Origin: Arachnia propionica | Lineage (GTDB): Bacteria > Actinomycetota > Actinomycetes > Propionibacteriales > Propionibacteriaceae | Assembly (NCBI RefSeq): GCF_003859805.1 | Contig: NZ_RQZG01000019.1 | Coordinates: forward strand, 1-56,710 | Length of the DNA stretch: 56,710 bases | Direction of reading: 5' to 3' | The notes under the pieces: generated by a model | Databases searched by the model: none | What the model saw: the letters and a program-made list of their open reading frames with translations, nothing else | Told to the model about the DNA's origin: nothing | Made by a program: the position numbers and the translations under genes | Shown here: piece after piece, positions 25,169-34,168 of the stretch | How positions within the stretch are numbered: the first letter of the stretch is position 1 | Layout: every line of letters begins with the position of its first letter

Positions 25169-25717
25169 ATGCCCGAGACCATTCCGGAGAGCACCCTCGA
25201 CCACGCCATCGACCGCGTGCAGCGCGCCTACGCCGACGGCAGGATCACTGAATCGGACCTGGAGCACCGGCTGGATCTCATCCTGACGGCGAACAGCCTG
25301 AGTCAGGTCAGGCTGGCCATCGCGGACCTGCCCGCGTCCCCGGTCGTCCCGGCCACGACCACCAGGATGGTGACCCCGGTGACGAGTGGCCGCAGTGAGG
25401 CGGGGATGCTGATCCATCTCTCAGCCCTGATCTCCGGCCCCATCCTGCCCGCACTGGCCTACATGGCGGCCGAGGCCGGAAGCCCCGCTCACCGGGAGGC
25501 GACGAAGGCGCTCAACTTCCAACTGCTGGCGATCCCCGTCTTCATGGCGGTCAGCTTGATGGCGGTGATCGGGCTCGAGCTCCCGGCGGCGTTGTGGGGC
25601 ATCACCTGGCTGGCCCTCACCATCCTGGGGGCCGTCAAGGCCCACCACGGCGAGGAGTGGGAGAACCCGATCACCCGGGTGACCGGGTTCCGCCCCGTCA
25701 GGGACTCCCGCCGGTGA
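25169..25717 (+). CDS. DUF1707 and DUF4870 domain membrane protein
   Basis: 182 residues. The first 55 residues (AIDRVQRAYADGRITESDLEHRLD...A.SLSQVRLAIADLP) are a DUF1707 (SHOCT-like) helix pair. After a Thr/Val-rich linker, residues about 78-170 form a DUF4870-type three-helix membrane region with the ALNFQL motif. A CATGCT box six bases before ATG 25169 may give a leaderless start. The last 20 bases overlap the convergent cbiO. The role is unknown; the domain pair is common in actinobacterial membrane proteins. Confidence 0.75.
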   Translation: MPETIPESTLDHAIDRVQRAYADGRITESDLEHRLDLILTANSLSQVRLAIADLPASPVVPATTTRMVTPVTSGRSEAGMLIHLSALISGPILPALAYMAAEAGSPAHREATKALNFQLLAIPVFMAVSLMAVIGLELPAALWGITWLALTILGAVKAHHGEEWENPITRVTGFRPVRDSRR

Positions 25718-26498
25718 TCCTGGCCACTGCTCCTGCGACGGTGACCGGTGGCTGGTCCCAGCCGAGTTCATGCGCCAGCTCCAGCAGGATCGGCTGCCTC
25801 AGATGGGCGCAAGACAGCAGGTCCCGATCTCCCAGCAGCTCCACGACCTCCCCTTGACGCAGGGTCCCGCCGATCATCACCGCCGCATGGGTCGCGAAGG
25901 ACAGGACCACGTCCACCTCGTGGGTGGCGAAGATCACCGTGGTCCCCGTCTCGTTCACGTCCCGCAGCGTCCCCAGCAGGGCATCCACCCCGGCGGGATC
26001 CAGACCGGCGGTCGGCTCGTCGAGCAGCAACACGTCAACGTCCATGGCGAGCGCCCCGGCGATGACTGCCCGTTTGCGTTCCCCGAAACTCAGCCGGTGG
26101 GTCGGACGTTCCGCCAGGTGCTCGATGCCGAGGGCCGCCAGTGCGGCATCGGTGGCGTCCGCCGCCTCCAAGGCGCTCATCCCCAGGTTCAAGGGGCCGA
26201 AGCTCACGTCCTGACGCACATCGGCGGAGAACAGCTGGTCGTCCGGGTCCTGCAACACCAACTGGACCCGGCGACGGTGTTCCCTCAGCCCTGCCCGGTC
26301 GAAGGCCACGGGCACGTCGTCGAGGAGAACCTGGCCCTGCTGCGGTCGGTGTGCTCCGGCCAGGGTGCGCAGCAGTGTCGTCTTGCCCGAGCCGTTGGCC
26401 CCGAGCAGCGCCAGACGTGCTCCGGCGGGAACCGCCAGGTCCAGTCCGCTCAAGACCTCACGACCTTCGTAACCAGCGGACAGACCACGCGCCGCCAT
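25698..26498 (-). CDS. cbiO: Cobalt importer ATP-binding protein (ECF type)
   Basis: 266 residues; the energy-coupling ATPase for CbiMNQ. Walker A GANGSGKTTLLR (about 37-48), Q-loop LQDPDDQLFSADV, signature LSFGERKR, Walker B VLLLDEPTAGLDP and the ATHEVD H-loop are all present; the DPDDQLF pattern is typical of ECF ATPases. ATG 26498 is two bases after the cbiQ stop. The end overlaps the convergent DUF1707 gene by 20 bp. Confidence 0.94.
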   Translation of the reverse strand: MAARGLSAGYEGREVLSGLDLAVPAGARLALLGANGSGKTTLLRTLAGAHRPQQGQVLLDDVPVAFDRAGLREHRRRVQLVLQDPDDQLFSADVRQDVSFGPLNLGMSALEAADATDAALAALGIEHLAERPTHRLSFGERKRAVIAGALAMDVDVLLLDEPTAGLDPAGVDALLGTLRDVNETGTTVIFATHEVDVVLSFATHAAVMIGGTLRQGEVVELLGDRDLLSCAHLRQPILLELAHELGWDQPPVTVAGAVARITGGSP

Positions 26499-26500
26499 CC

Positions 26501-27262
26501 TCAACGGACCCACAACGCCACCCCCACGATCAGAACCACCCCAGCCGCTGCCCATCCCGGGATCCGGTGCGGCTGGCGGCGTGGCGGCAACGTCGTCAGG
26601 TGTGATTCGTGCCCTCGGATGGCCAGCCCGTCCGCGAGCCTGGCCGAGGCCAACCAGGTCCTCACCGCGACGGACCCGACGAGCCTTCCTGCCTCGGCGA
26701 AACGATCCCGTGGGGAGCCGGTCCCCCCGAGACGTTGCTGCTGTGCCTGGCGCACCTCGAGCAGTGAGTTCCACGCGATGAAGATCATCCGGTACATCAG
26801 CGAGGCCACCTCGATCAGTGGCGCCGGGACCCGGCAGCGTCGCAGCCAGGCCAGCAGATCGACCATCGGTGTGGTCATGGCGAGCACGAAGACGGCACAG
26901 GTGCCCGCCACCGAACGCAGCAGCAACCCCACGCCGAGCCCGACATCGGCCTGTCGGATCCCGAGGATCCCCCAGCGCCACCCCGGCCCTTCGAACTCGC
27001 CCAGGGTCACCGTCGCCGATGCGGCACCGAGCACGATGAAGACGGCGGGGACGCCGAAGGCCGCTGCGACGAACCGGCCGGGAATCCGGGCAGTCGTCAA
27101 CACTCCCAACCCCAGGGCGGTGATGAGCACCGCGGTGGGCCAGGGCGGAGCGAGCAGTGCCATGATGACCAGTGTCATCGAGAAGATGACCTTGGTCCCC
27201 ACCGGGATACCACGCCACGGGCTGGCCCACGCGGCCTCGTCAATTCCGCTGATCCTCGCCAC
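26501..27262 (-). CDS. cbiQ: Cobalt ECF transporter T component
   Basis: 253 residues, several membrane segments, with the family's cytoplasmic coupling region near RRCRVPAPLIEVASLMYRM and a later RLADGLAIRG. It links the CbiMN binding subunits to CbiO. GTG 27262, which overlaps the cbiN 3' end by 23 bases, is used; no ATG is available near the cbiN stop. An upstream in-frame extension to 27379 would run through cbiN and is unlikely. Confidence 0.9.
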   Translation of the reverse strand: MARISGIDEAAWASPWRGIPVGTKVIFSMTLVIMALLAPPWPTAVLITALGLGVLTTARIPGRFVAAAFGVPAVFIVLGAASATVTLGEFEGPGWRWGILGIRQADVGLGVGLLLRSVAGTCAVFVLAMTTPMVDLLAWLRRCRVPAPLIEVASLMYRMIFIAWNSLLEVRQAQQQRLGGTGSPRDRFAEAGRLVGSVAVRTWLASARLADGLAIRGHESHLTTLPPRRQPHRIPGWAAAGVVLIVGVALWVR

Positions 27263-27557
27263 CGGCGAGGGCCTCCTGCTCGGCCTTCCGTTTCCCGGAC
27301 ATCCGTCCCAGGGCGTAGCAGAAGATGCCGGCACCGAGAGCCGCCTGCATGGCGAACAGTCCGGACTCGATCTCGCCACCGGCCGGGGGTGCGATGGGTT
27401 CGAACCACGGCTTCGCGCCGTTCTCCTCGAGGAACTCGGTCACGGCCGCGTCGGTCCCACCGAACTCGGAGTCCTGGGGTGCGGTGTAGAAGGGGATGCA
27501 GAACAACAGGACCAGGATGACGACGCCACCGATGACGCCCCACGTGTTGAGCTTCAT
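27240..27557 (-). CDS. cbiN: Cobalt transport protein CbiN
   Basis: 105 residues with two membrane segments (about 7-25 and 68-86) and an outer loop, matching CbiN, which assists cobalt loading of CbiM. Seen motifs: [17 protein letters not shown] at the start and [23 protein letters not shown] 27557 lies in ATGA with cbiM; the tail is longer and more charged ([16 protein letters not shown]) than the minimum form. Confidence 0.9.
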   Translation of the reverse strand: MKLNTWGVIGGVVILVLLFCIPFYTAPQDSEFGGTDAAVTEFLEENGAKPWFEPIAPPAGGEIESGLFAMQAALGAGIFCYALGRMSGKRKAEQEALAGGEDQRN

Positions 27558-28231
27558 GCCGCAGCCTCCACTTCCTTCTTCGTGAACACCCCGAGTCGGG
27601 TGAGCTCGGGACCCGCGACCTTGGTGAGGAAGGCGAACAGCAGCACGCCCAGCACTCCCTCAGCGATCGCCAGCGGGATCTGGGTGACCGCGAACACGGA
27701 GGCGAACTTGCCCAACGACGCCCCGAAGTTCCCGTCCGCCCCCGGGTAGGCGACGGCGAGCTGGAAGGAGGTGACGACGTAGGTGGCGAGATCGGCGACG
27801 GCCATCGCGAGGAACACCGCCAGTGCCTTGTTCACCTTCCGGAACGACACCCACATCAGGTATCCGCACCAAGGCCCGGCGACCGCCATCGAGAAGACGT
27901 TGGCCCCGAGCGTGGTGAGACCACCATGAGCCAGCAGGATGGCCTGGAAGAGCAGCACGAGAGTGCCGATGAAGGCCACGACGGGTGGGCGGAACAGGAT
28001 CGCAGCGGCTCCGGTACCCGTCGGGTGTGAGGAGGAGCCGGTGACCGACGGCAGTTTCACGGCCGACAGGGCGAAGGTGAAGGCACCGGCCGCCGCGAGC
28101 AGGAGTTTGGACTCGGGGTCCTTGCGGACCTGCTTGACCACCGCCATCGCGCCGTGGATGACGAAGGGTGTGGAGACCGCGAACCACGCGGCGGCCTGGA
28201 TCGGGGGTAGGAACCCCTCCGCGATGTGCAT
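27554..28231 (-). CDS. cbiM: Cobalt ECF transporter substrate-binding component
   Basis: 225 residues. The mature start [10 protein letters not shown] is essential in CbiM because the N-terminal amine and His 2 bind cobalt, which argues for ATG 28231 (or 28234, one Met earlier). Further features are [13 protein letters not shown], about six membrane helices and the GPWCGYLMW segment. The first gene of cbiMNQO; GGAAGGAG precedes the start, and a cobalamin riboswitch lies just upstream. Confidence 0.95.
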   Translation of the reverse strand: MHIAEGFLPPIQAAAWFAVSTPFVIHGAMAVVKQVRKDPESKLLLAAAGAFTFALSAVKLPSVTGSSSHPTGTGAAAILFRPPVVAFIGTLVLLFQAILLAHGGLTTLGANVFSMAVAGPWCGYLMWVSFRKVNKALAVFLAMAVADLATYVVTSFQLAVAYPGADGNFGASLGKFASVFAVTQIPLAIAEGVLGVLLFAFLTKVAGPELTRLGVFTKKEVEAAA

Positions 28232-28245
28232 CATGCACTCCTTCC

Positions 28246-28380
28246 GGTGAGGTCCAGCGCCTCACCCGAGGGCGTGGGACGAGTTCCTGGCTCGCCGGGA
28301 TTGGCTCACAGTTGCGCGACAGCCCCGGACTCACACCGGTGTTCCTCGTGACGAACCCACGCTGCCACGAGCGTATCGCA
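28246..28380 (-). ncRNA. Cobalamin riboswitch upstream of cbiMNQO
   Basis: On the minus strand: ACACCGGTGTGAGTCC, GGGGCTGTCGCGCAACTGTGA and the B12 box GCGAGCCAGGAACTCGTC, in canonical order. It is followed by a perfect hairpin (GGTGAGG, seven-base loop, CCTCACC; 28246-28266) directly touching the GGAAGGAG ribosome binding site of cbiM. Cobalamin should switch off cobalt uptake. The aptamer begins soon after the cobIJ stop, so a promoter or read-through from cobGHIJ must feed it. Confidence 0.92.
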
Positions 28381-28417
28381 TCCTCTCACGTCAGGATCAC
28401 TGCCCCGTGGCCCGTGG

Positions 28418-29911
28418 TCAGTCCACGAAGCGTGGGGTCCACACCCTTGTCCTCGAGGTCCGTCTGGTGAGGGAGGAACCGATGATGACCAGCGTCTTCA
28501 TGTCCACCACCTCGGGGTCGAGATCGATGAGGGTGGTCACCGTCAACGACTCCTCGACCCGCCCGACGTCACGGGCCAGCACCACCACGGTTGACGGGTC
28601 CCGCTCCTCCAACAGCACCCGTTTCGCCTCGTGCAGCTGCCCGGGACGGGCATGGGAGCGGGGGTTGTAGATCGCCACCGCCATGTCGGCACGGCTCAGG
28701 TACCGCAGTCGGTCCGCCACCACGTCCCAGGGTTTCAGCCGATCCGAGAGTGAGACGCAGGCGAAGTCACCCCCCAACGGGGCACCGGCGAGCGCCGCCG
28801 CGGCCTGTGCGGCGGTGATCCCGGGCACCACACGGATCTCGACGTCCCGGTAGCGCTCGTCCTCGGCGGCCTCGAAGGTCGCGGCCGCCATCGCGAACAC
28901 CCCGGCATCGCCGCCGGAGACGATCGCCACCCGACGCCCCTGGAGTGCGGCGTCGAGAGCCTCACGGGCACGTTCCACCTCGACCGTGTTGCCAGAGGGA
29001 TGCAGTTCCAGACCCTGGCGGGCAGGCACTCGACGCACGTAGGGGGCATAGCCGTAGACGGCATCGACCCGGGCCAGCACCTCGGTCGCCTCGGGGCTCA
29101 GCCACTTCGTCGGCCCCGGTCCCAGCCCGACCACGTGGACCAGCGCTGCTCCCGAGGGCACCGGATCCACTGGAGCCGCAGCATGACGGCCCGCGTCGTC
29201 GGCCCGCCGGTCGACACCGGGGACGACCACCAGTGAGAAGTAGGGCACCGCTGTGGGGTCCACCTCACCGGCCGGCAGCACCCGCTGCTCCCCCCAGGTG
29301 GCACGCTCCACGTAGACGGCACGCTCCAGCAGACCCGCCGAGGCCAGTGCGGTACGTACCTTCGGGAAGGTCCGGCCGAGTTTCATCACCACGGCGGCAT
29401 CGCTGGTGGCCAGCCGCCAGGCCAGCTCCTCCTCGGGCAGGGTGCCGGGCAGGATCGTCACGACGTCCTCGTGGCGGCACAGCGCCGTCGCGGCCGCCGA
29501 GGTGGCCCCCTGGACGGAGGTGACACCGGGAACGACGCGACAGTCGAGGTCTGCCAGACGGTCCAGCAGGTACATGTTGGTGGAGTAGAACAGTGGGTCA
29601 CCCTCGGCGAGCAGCACGACGTCGCCCTCGGCCAGAAGAGCACGCAGTCGCGTCGCGGCAGCGTCGTAGAACTCCGTCATCGCACCGTCGTAACCACCCG
29701 GGTGGTCGGTGGTCCCGGTGGTGACCGGGTACTCGAAGGTCACCACCGGCGCCACCACGTGCTCACGGGCGATGGTGAGCGCATTCGAGGTCCTGCCCGG
29801 CCCACTGAAGCAGGCCACCGCGGTCGCCTCCCGCAGCAGCCGAGCCGCCTTGAGGGTCAACAGTTCGGGATCACCGGGGCCGACGCCCACCGCCCAGAGG
29901 GTGCCGCTCAC
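28418..29911 (-). CDS. cobIJ: Fused precorrin-2 C20- and precorrin-3B C17-methyltransferase
   Basis: 497 residues with two tetrapyrrole methyltransferase domains. Residues 1 to about 245 are CobI (GVGPGDPELLTLKAAR, LLAEGDPLFYST, RVVPGVTSVQGA). From about 258 to the end is CobJ (HVVGLGPGPTKWLSPEA, IVSGGDAGVFAMA, RVVPGITAAQAAAAL, AIYNPRS). The fusion is well known in actinobacteria. GTG 29911 overlaps the cobH stop (GTGA). Together they take precorrin-2 to precorrin-4, with CobG acting between them. Confidence 0.95.
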   Translation of the reverse strand: MSGTLWAVGVGPGDPELLTLKAARLLREATAVACFSGPGRTSNALTIAREHVVAPVVTFEYPVTTGTTDHPGGYDGAMTEFYDAAATRLRALLAEGDVVLLAEGDPLFYSTNMYLLDRLADLDCRVVPGVTSVQGATSAAATALCRHEDVVTILPGTLPEEELAWRLATSDAAVVMKLGRTFPKVRTALASAGLLERAVYVERATWGEQRVLPAGEVDPTAVPYFSLVVVPGVDRRADDAGRHAAAPVDPVPSGAALVHVVGLGPGPTKWLSPEATEVLARVDAVYGYAPYVRRVPARQGLELHPSGNTVEVERAREALDAALQGRRVAIVSGGDAGVFAMAAATFEAAEDERYRDVEIRVVPGITAAQAAAALAGAPLGGDFACVSLSDRLKPWDVVADRLRYLSRADMAVAIYNPRSHARPGQLHEAKRVLLEERDPSTVVVLARDVGRVEESLTVTTLIDLDPEVVDMKTLVIIGSSLTRRTSRTRVWTPRFVD

Positions 29912-30558
29912 AGCTCGGACTCACTGGCCAGGGCGTTGACGGCCGAGGCCGCCATCGCCGAACCACCGCGATGGCCGTGCACCACCAGCCACGGCACCCC
30001 GAGATCGCTGTCGGCCAAGGCCTGCTTCGACTCGGCGGAGCCGACGAAACCGACCGGGACCCCGATGACGGCGGCAGGTCTCGGCCCCCCGTCGGCGATG
30101 ATCTCCAGCAGGTGGAACAAGGCGGTGGGGGCGTTCCCGATGGCGACGACCGCTCCCGCCAGGTCCTGCCCCCACAGTGAGACCGCCGCTGCGGACCGAG
30201 TGGTGCCCCACTCGGCCGCCAACTCGGCCGCCCGGTCGTCACGCAGCAGGCAACGCACCTCGTTGTCGGCGGGAAGACGACGTCGGGTGATGCCCGAGTC
30301 GATCATGTGGGCATCGACGAAGATCGGCGCCCCGGCCCGGAGCGCGGTACGAGCCGCCGTCACCAGCTCGGGGTGGAAGACGATGTGCCGGGGCAGGTCG
30401 AGATCCCCCGCGGCGTGGATCATGCGGACCGCCACCTGGGCCTGTTCCGAGGTGAAGGCACTGAGATCGGCTCCCTGCCTGATCCGGCGGAAGGACTCGG
30501 TGTAGATGGCGGAGCCGCTCGTCTCGTAGTCGAAACGACGGGTGGGGCGCGTGGTCAT
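29908..30558 (-). CDS. cobH: Precorrin-8X methylmutase
   Basis: 216 residues; CobH moves the C11 methyl to C12 to give hydrogenobyrinate. FDYETSGSAIYTESFRRIR, PIFVDAHMIDSGITRRRLP (with the catalytic His region), IGNAPTALFHLLE and GVPVGFVGSAESK are family motifs. ATG 30558 is used; GTG 30567, in a GTGA overlap with the cobG stop, adds three residues. It is the middle gene of cobG-cobH-cobIJ. Confidence 0.95.
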   Translation of the reverse strand: MTTRPTRRFDYETSGSAIYTESFRRIRQGADLSAFTSEQAQVAVRMIHAAGDLDLPRHIVFHPELVTAARTALRAGAPIFVDAHMIDSGITRRRLPADNEVRCLLRDDRAAELAAEWGTTRSAAAVSLWGQDLAGAVVAIGNAPTALFHLLEIIADGGPRPAAVIGVPVGFVGSAESKQALADSDLGVPWLVVHGHRGGSAMAASAVNALASESEL

Positions 30559-30563
30559 GCGGG

Positions 30564-31694
30564 TCACCCTACGACAGCCTCCAGCACCGATGTCGCGTCC
30601 CTGGGTGCGACGAGGCCGACGTGCTGCCCGCCCGGCTCCCCACACACCCGGTCGCAGCCTGACAGGTGGACGAGTTCGGGAAAGGCCTCAGGGTGCTGAC
30701 GCGCCACGGCCCAGGCGATGTCCCGGGTGTCCACGAGTGCGTTGTTGCAGGGCTTGCCGTAGCAGGCGGTCAGGGTCTGCCACACCGATCCGAGGGCGGT
30801 GACCAGCCCCGCCGCGGCCAGTTCGTCGAGCCGGTCGGCGGCTCCCGGGATCAGCACGGAACGCCACGGGGTGACCACGACCCCACCGCTGCCGCACTCG
30901 GGGGCAAGGTGGTGGATCGTCGCCGCCTGGGCCAGGTCCAGCATGCCCAGGGGGATCCCGACGTGGGCGGCCCCTGCCACGGCCCCGAACGGCAAGGGGT
31001 GCTCCGAGGCGGGACGTCGGATGTCACAGGGCTGCCCGATGCCGTCGAGCAGCTCTGCCGGGTTCGGCAGCTCCCGGATGTGCCAGGCGGGTTTCTCCCC
31101 GGCCTCGGCGACGGCGAGGAACCGATGGGCCAGCTCCAGCAGGGTCGGCACCGCCGCCTCGGCCGCGATGCGTCGGCCCGCGTCGCATCCTCCGACGAAG
31201 ACCACTCCCTGCCCGTGTGGCAGGGCCCGGTACCCGAGGTCGAAGTCCTCCCCCAGCACGTCGTCGGAACCGTCGTCCAGGGCGAACAGGAAGCGCCCGG
31301 GCAGCCTCGGCAGCTGCGCATCGGCGATGATCGCGGCGTCCAGGTCACGCACCAGCCGCGACAGATCCGCGTGCACGGGGGCGATCGAGGTCAGCGGGGA
31401 GCACACCACCGTACGGATCCGCTCATGCGCCGGGGAGGGCATCAGCCCCGTGGCGAAGGCCGCCTCGGTGAACTCGCACGGGATCGGATCGGGCAGGGCA
31501 CGGATCTGGAGATTGTTCCGGCTGGTGATCTGCACCTCGGAATTCGCGAACGCACAGGCGAGCTCGGCCACCTGCATCAGCTGGGCGGAGGTGACCAGGC
31601 CTCCGGGAAGCCGGAGCCGGATCATGTTTCCATCCACGGTGCGGTAAGGCCTGAGCAGGCCCGGGCAGCGGTCACGTTCGACGATTCTGGTCAT
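30564..31694 (-). CDS. cobG: Precorrin-3B synthase (oxygen-dependent)
   Basis: 376 residues of the sulfite/nitrite reductase-like family. Two ferredoxin-like half domains are visible ([10 protein letters not shown] near 80 and the second after about 235), and Fe-S/siroheme-type cysteines near the C-terminus (ACYGKPCNN and [13 protein letters not shown]). CobG hydroxylates precorrin-3A using oxygen, so this pathway is the aerobic one. ATG 31694 has CACAAT seven bases upstream and is probably leaderless; an ATG at 31757 would overlap lipB regulatory DNA. Confidence 0.9.
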   Translation of the reverse strand: MTRIVERDRCPGLLRPYRTVDGNMIRLRLPGGLVTSAQLMQVAELACAFANSEVQITSRNNLQIRALPDPIPCEFTEAAFATGLMPSPAHERIRTVVCSPLTSIAPVHADLSRLVRDLDAAIIADAQLPRLPGRFLFALDDGSDDVLGEDFDLGYRALPHGQGVVFVGGCDAGRRIAAEAAVPTLLELAHRFLAVAEAGEKPAWHIRELPNPAELLDGIGQPCDIRRPASEHPLPFGAVAGAAHVGIPLGMLDLAQAATIHHLAPECGSGGVVVTPWRSVLIPGAADRLDELAAAGLVTALGSVWQTLTACYGKPCNNALVDTRDIAWAVARQHPEAFPELVHLSGCDRVCGEPGGQHVGLVAPRDATSVLEAVVG

Positions 31695-31764
31695 GCGCCC
31701 CATTGTGCCCATCGCCGGTGACGCACTGATGCCGGGGTCACCACTGGCGCGTACCATGTCGCGG
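31695..31764. promoter_or_regulatory. Divergent promoters of cobG and lipB
   Basis: On the minus strand CACAAT lies seven bases before the cobG ATG; on the plus strand TACCAT (31752-31757) lies seven bases before GTG 31765 of lipB. Both fit leaderless starts. No riboswitch or clear operator was seen in this 70-bp space. Confidence 0.5.
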
Positions 31765-32433
31765 GTGCTGACCTTTGAACACCGAGGACTGGGCCCGCAA
31801 CGCTTCCTGAGCGGCTACCAGGAGGCCTGGGACCACCAGCGTGAGATACATCGGGCCGTCGCCGCCGGGGAACGGGGTGGGCACGTGATCCTGCTGGAAC
31901 ACGAACCCGTCTACACCGCGGGTCGCGCGACGCTTCCGCTGGAGCGCCCGTTCGACGGCACCCCCGTCGTGGACGTGGACCGGGGCGGAAAGATCACCTG
32001 GCATGGTCCCGGTCAACTCACCGGTTACCCGATCCTCCCGCTGCCGGAGGGGGTGGGGGTGGTCGAACCCGTGCGTCGCTTCGAGGCAGCCGTCATCGAC
32101 TACCTCGCCGAGCTCGGCGTACCCGCCCACCGCATCGTCGGCCGTACCGGCGTGTGGCTGCCCGCCGCACCGGGACGTCTGGAACGCAAGATCTGTGCCA
32201 TCGGCATCCGGGTGGCCCGCCGCACCACGATGCACGGTTTCGCCCTCAACGTGCTCCCCAATGCCGGGGCCTTCGCCAACATCGTCCCGTGCGGGATCAG
32301 TGATGCCGGGGTGACCTCCCTCGCGGAGGAACTACCCGGCGACTGGGACGTCGCGCAGGTGGCGCACGACCTGGAGCCCCACCTGCGCGTTCATCTTGAG
32401 GACATGCTGGAAGAGGTAGTATCCGGCAGGTGA
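31765..32433 (+). CDS. lipB: Octanoyl-[acyl carrier protein]-protein octanoyltransferase
   Basis: 222 residues; LipB moves octanoate from ACP to lipoyl domains. Motifs seen: HEPVYTAGR, the [16 protein letters not shown] loop, the catalytic lysine in [10 protein letters not shown] and the catalytic Cys in [16 protein letters not shown] 31765 (LTFEHRGLG) is preferred because TACCAT precedes it by seven bases and it matches the usual LipB start; ATG 31756 adds three residues. The stop overlaps lipA (GTGA). Confidence 0.95.
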   Translation: MLTFEHRGLGPQRFLSGYQEAWDHQREIHRAVAAGERGGHVILLEHEPVYTAGRATLPLERPFDGTPVVDVDRGGKITWHGPGQLTGYPILPLPEGVGVVEPVRRFEAAVIDYLAELGVPAHRIVGRTGVWLPAAPGRLERKICAIGIRVARRTTMHGFALNVLPNAGAFANIVPCGISDAGVTSLAEELPGDWDVAQVAHDLEPHLRVHLEDMLEEVVSGR

Positions 32434-33383
32434 CTGCTGTACAGCCTGACGGGCGTCGTCTGTTGAGGATCGAGGCGAAGAACGCCGAGACCCCGATCGA
32501 ACGCAAACCTGCATGGATCCGCACGACCGCCCACACCGGCCCCAACTACAAGGACCTGCAGCAGATCGTCCAGAACGCCGATCTGCACACCGTGTGTCGT
32601 GAGGCGAACTGCCCCAACATCTTCGAGTGCTGGGAGGACCGTGAGTCCACCTTCCTCATCGGTGGCGACCAGTGCACCCGTCGGTGTGACTTCTGCCAGA
32701 TCACCTCGGCCAAACCGGAGGGATACGACCCCGCCGAGCCGTTGCGGGTGGCCGCCTCGGTCAAGAAGATGGGGCTGCGTTACGCCACCGTGACCGGGGT
32801 CTGTCGCGACGACCTGCCGGACGAGGGAGCGTGGCTGTACGCGGAGACGATCCGACAGATCCACGCCGTCAACCCGGGGGTCGGGGTGGAGATGCTGGCC
32901 CCGGACTTCTCGGGCAAACCGGATCTGGTCGGCCAGGTGCTCGAGACCAGGCCGGAGGTGTTCGCCCACAACGTGGAGACGGTGCCGCGGATCTTCAAGC
33001 GGATCCGTCCCGGCTTCCGCTACGAACGCTCCCTGGACGTGCTCACCATGAGCCGCGACGCCGGGCTGGTGACCAAGTCCAACCTCATCCTCGGCATGGG
33101 TGAGACCCGTGAGGAGATCTCCCAGGCCCTGCAGGACCTGTTCGACGCCGGCACCGAGCTCATCACCATCACGCAGTACCTGCGTCCCGGACCGACCCTG
33201 CACCCCATCGAGCGCTGGGTACCACCCGAGGAGTTCGACGAGCTGGCCGAGGAGGCCCGGGAGATCGGATATTCTGGCGTGCTGTCCGGGCCGCTCGTGC
33301 GTTCCTCGTACCGCGCCGGGAGGCTGTACCGGACCGCAATGGAAGAGCGCAGGAAGGCTGCACGGAAGGCCGAGGACAAGTGA
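32430..33383 (+). CDS. lipA: Lipoyl synthase
   Basis: 317 residues; radical-SAM enzyme inserting two sulfurs into octanoyl groups. The auxiliary cluster ligands are Cys 56, 61 and 67 ([12 protein letters not shown]) and the SAM cluster ligands Cys 82, 86 and 89 (CTRRCDFC); the conserved C-terminal RSSYRAG holds the serine ligand. GTG 32430 overlaps the lipB stop. It sits in the standard actinobacterial order lipB-lipA-DUF4191. Confidence 0.97.
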   Translation: MTAVQPDGRRLLRIEAKNAETPIERKPAWIRTTAHTGPNYKDLQQIVQNADLHTVCREANCPNIFECWEDRESTFLIGGDQCTRRCDFCQITSAKPEGYDPAEPLRVAASVKKMGLRYATVTGVCRDDLPDEGAWLYAETIRQIHAVNPGVGVEMLAPDFSGKPDLVGQVLETRPEVFAHNVETVPRIFKRIRPGFRYERSLDVLTMSRDAGLVTKSNLILGMGETREEISQALQDLFDAGTELITITQYLRPGPTLHPIERWVPPEEFDELAEEAREIGYSGVLSGPLVRSSYRAGRLYRTAMEERRKAARKAEDK

Positions 33384-34165
33384 TGGCGCGAAGTGAACGG
33401 GCCAAGGAGCTCGCACGCAAGCAGAAGGAGCAGGCGAAGGCCGAGAAGCTCCGTCGCAAGAATTCCGACAACCCTGCGGACTGGGGGCAGCTGCGTCAGA
33501 TCCGTGAGACCTACAAGATCACGAAGAAGCACGACCCGAGGCTGCCGTGGATCCTCCTCGCCGCGTGGCTCGGACCCTTCGTGCTGTTCCTGGTGCTGGG
33601 TTTCCTGCTGAAGGCCCCCATCATGTGGGGGATCATGGGCGTGATGGTCGGGATGCTGGTGGCGATGTGGATCTTCGTCCGACGCGCCAAGCGGGCGGCC
33701 TACGCCCGCTACGACGGCCAGGTCGGATCTGCGGAGCTGGCGATGCAGATGCTGGGCAAGAAGTGGAAGTACACCCCTGTCGTCGCCGCGACCCGGAACC
33801 GCGACAGCGCGGATGTGGTGCACCGGGCCATCGGCCCGGGTGGTCTCGTCCTGATCGGTGAGGGTGATCCGAAGCATCTCAAGGCACTGCTCGCCTCCGA
33901 GAAGAAGAAGCACGAGCAGGTGGCCTACGGTGTCAATGTGGTGACCTTCGTCGTCGGCAAGGGTGGCGGTCAGGTGCCGCTGGACAAGTTGGCCGACGAG
34001 ATCAAGAAACTGCCGAAGGCACTGGAGGCGGCGAAGGTCGTCGAGGTGGAGGCCCGGCTGAAGGCCCTCGACGCGATGCGTCCGAAGCTGCCGATGCCGA
34101 AGGGTCCCATGCCCACCGGCAAGGGCGGCATGAAGGGGGCCCGTCAGGCGATGCGTGGTCGCTGA
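33383..34165 (+). CDS. DUF4191 family membrane protein
   Basis: 260 residues. A strongly basic N-terminus (KELARKQKEQAKAEKLRRKN), two adjacent membrane segments (about 55-100, with WILLAAWLGPF and WGIMGVMVGML), then a soluble domain with GSAELAMQMLGKKWKYTPVVA and GPGGLVLIGEG, and a basic Pro/Gly/Lys tail. It is the conserved companion of lipA in actinobacteria; its function is unknown. ATG 33383 overlaps the lipA stop (TGATG); GTG 33380 adds one residue. Confidence 0.9.
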   Translation: MARSERAKELARKQKEQAKAEKLRRKNSDNPADWGQLRQIRETYKITKKHDPRLPWILLAAWLGPFVLFLVLGFLLKAPIMWGIMGVMVGMLVAMWIFVRRAKRAAYARYDGQVGSAELAMQMLGKKWKYTPVVAATRNRDSADVVHRAIGPGGLVLIGEGDPKHLKALLASEKKKHEQVAYGVNVVTFVVGKGGGQVPLDKLADEIKKLPKALEAAKVVEVEARLKALDAMRPKLPMPKGPMPTGKGGMKGARQAMRGR

Positions 34166-34168
34166 CCC

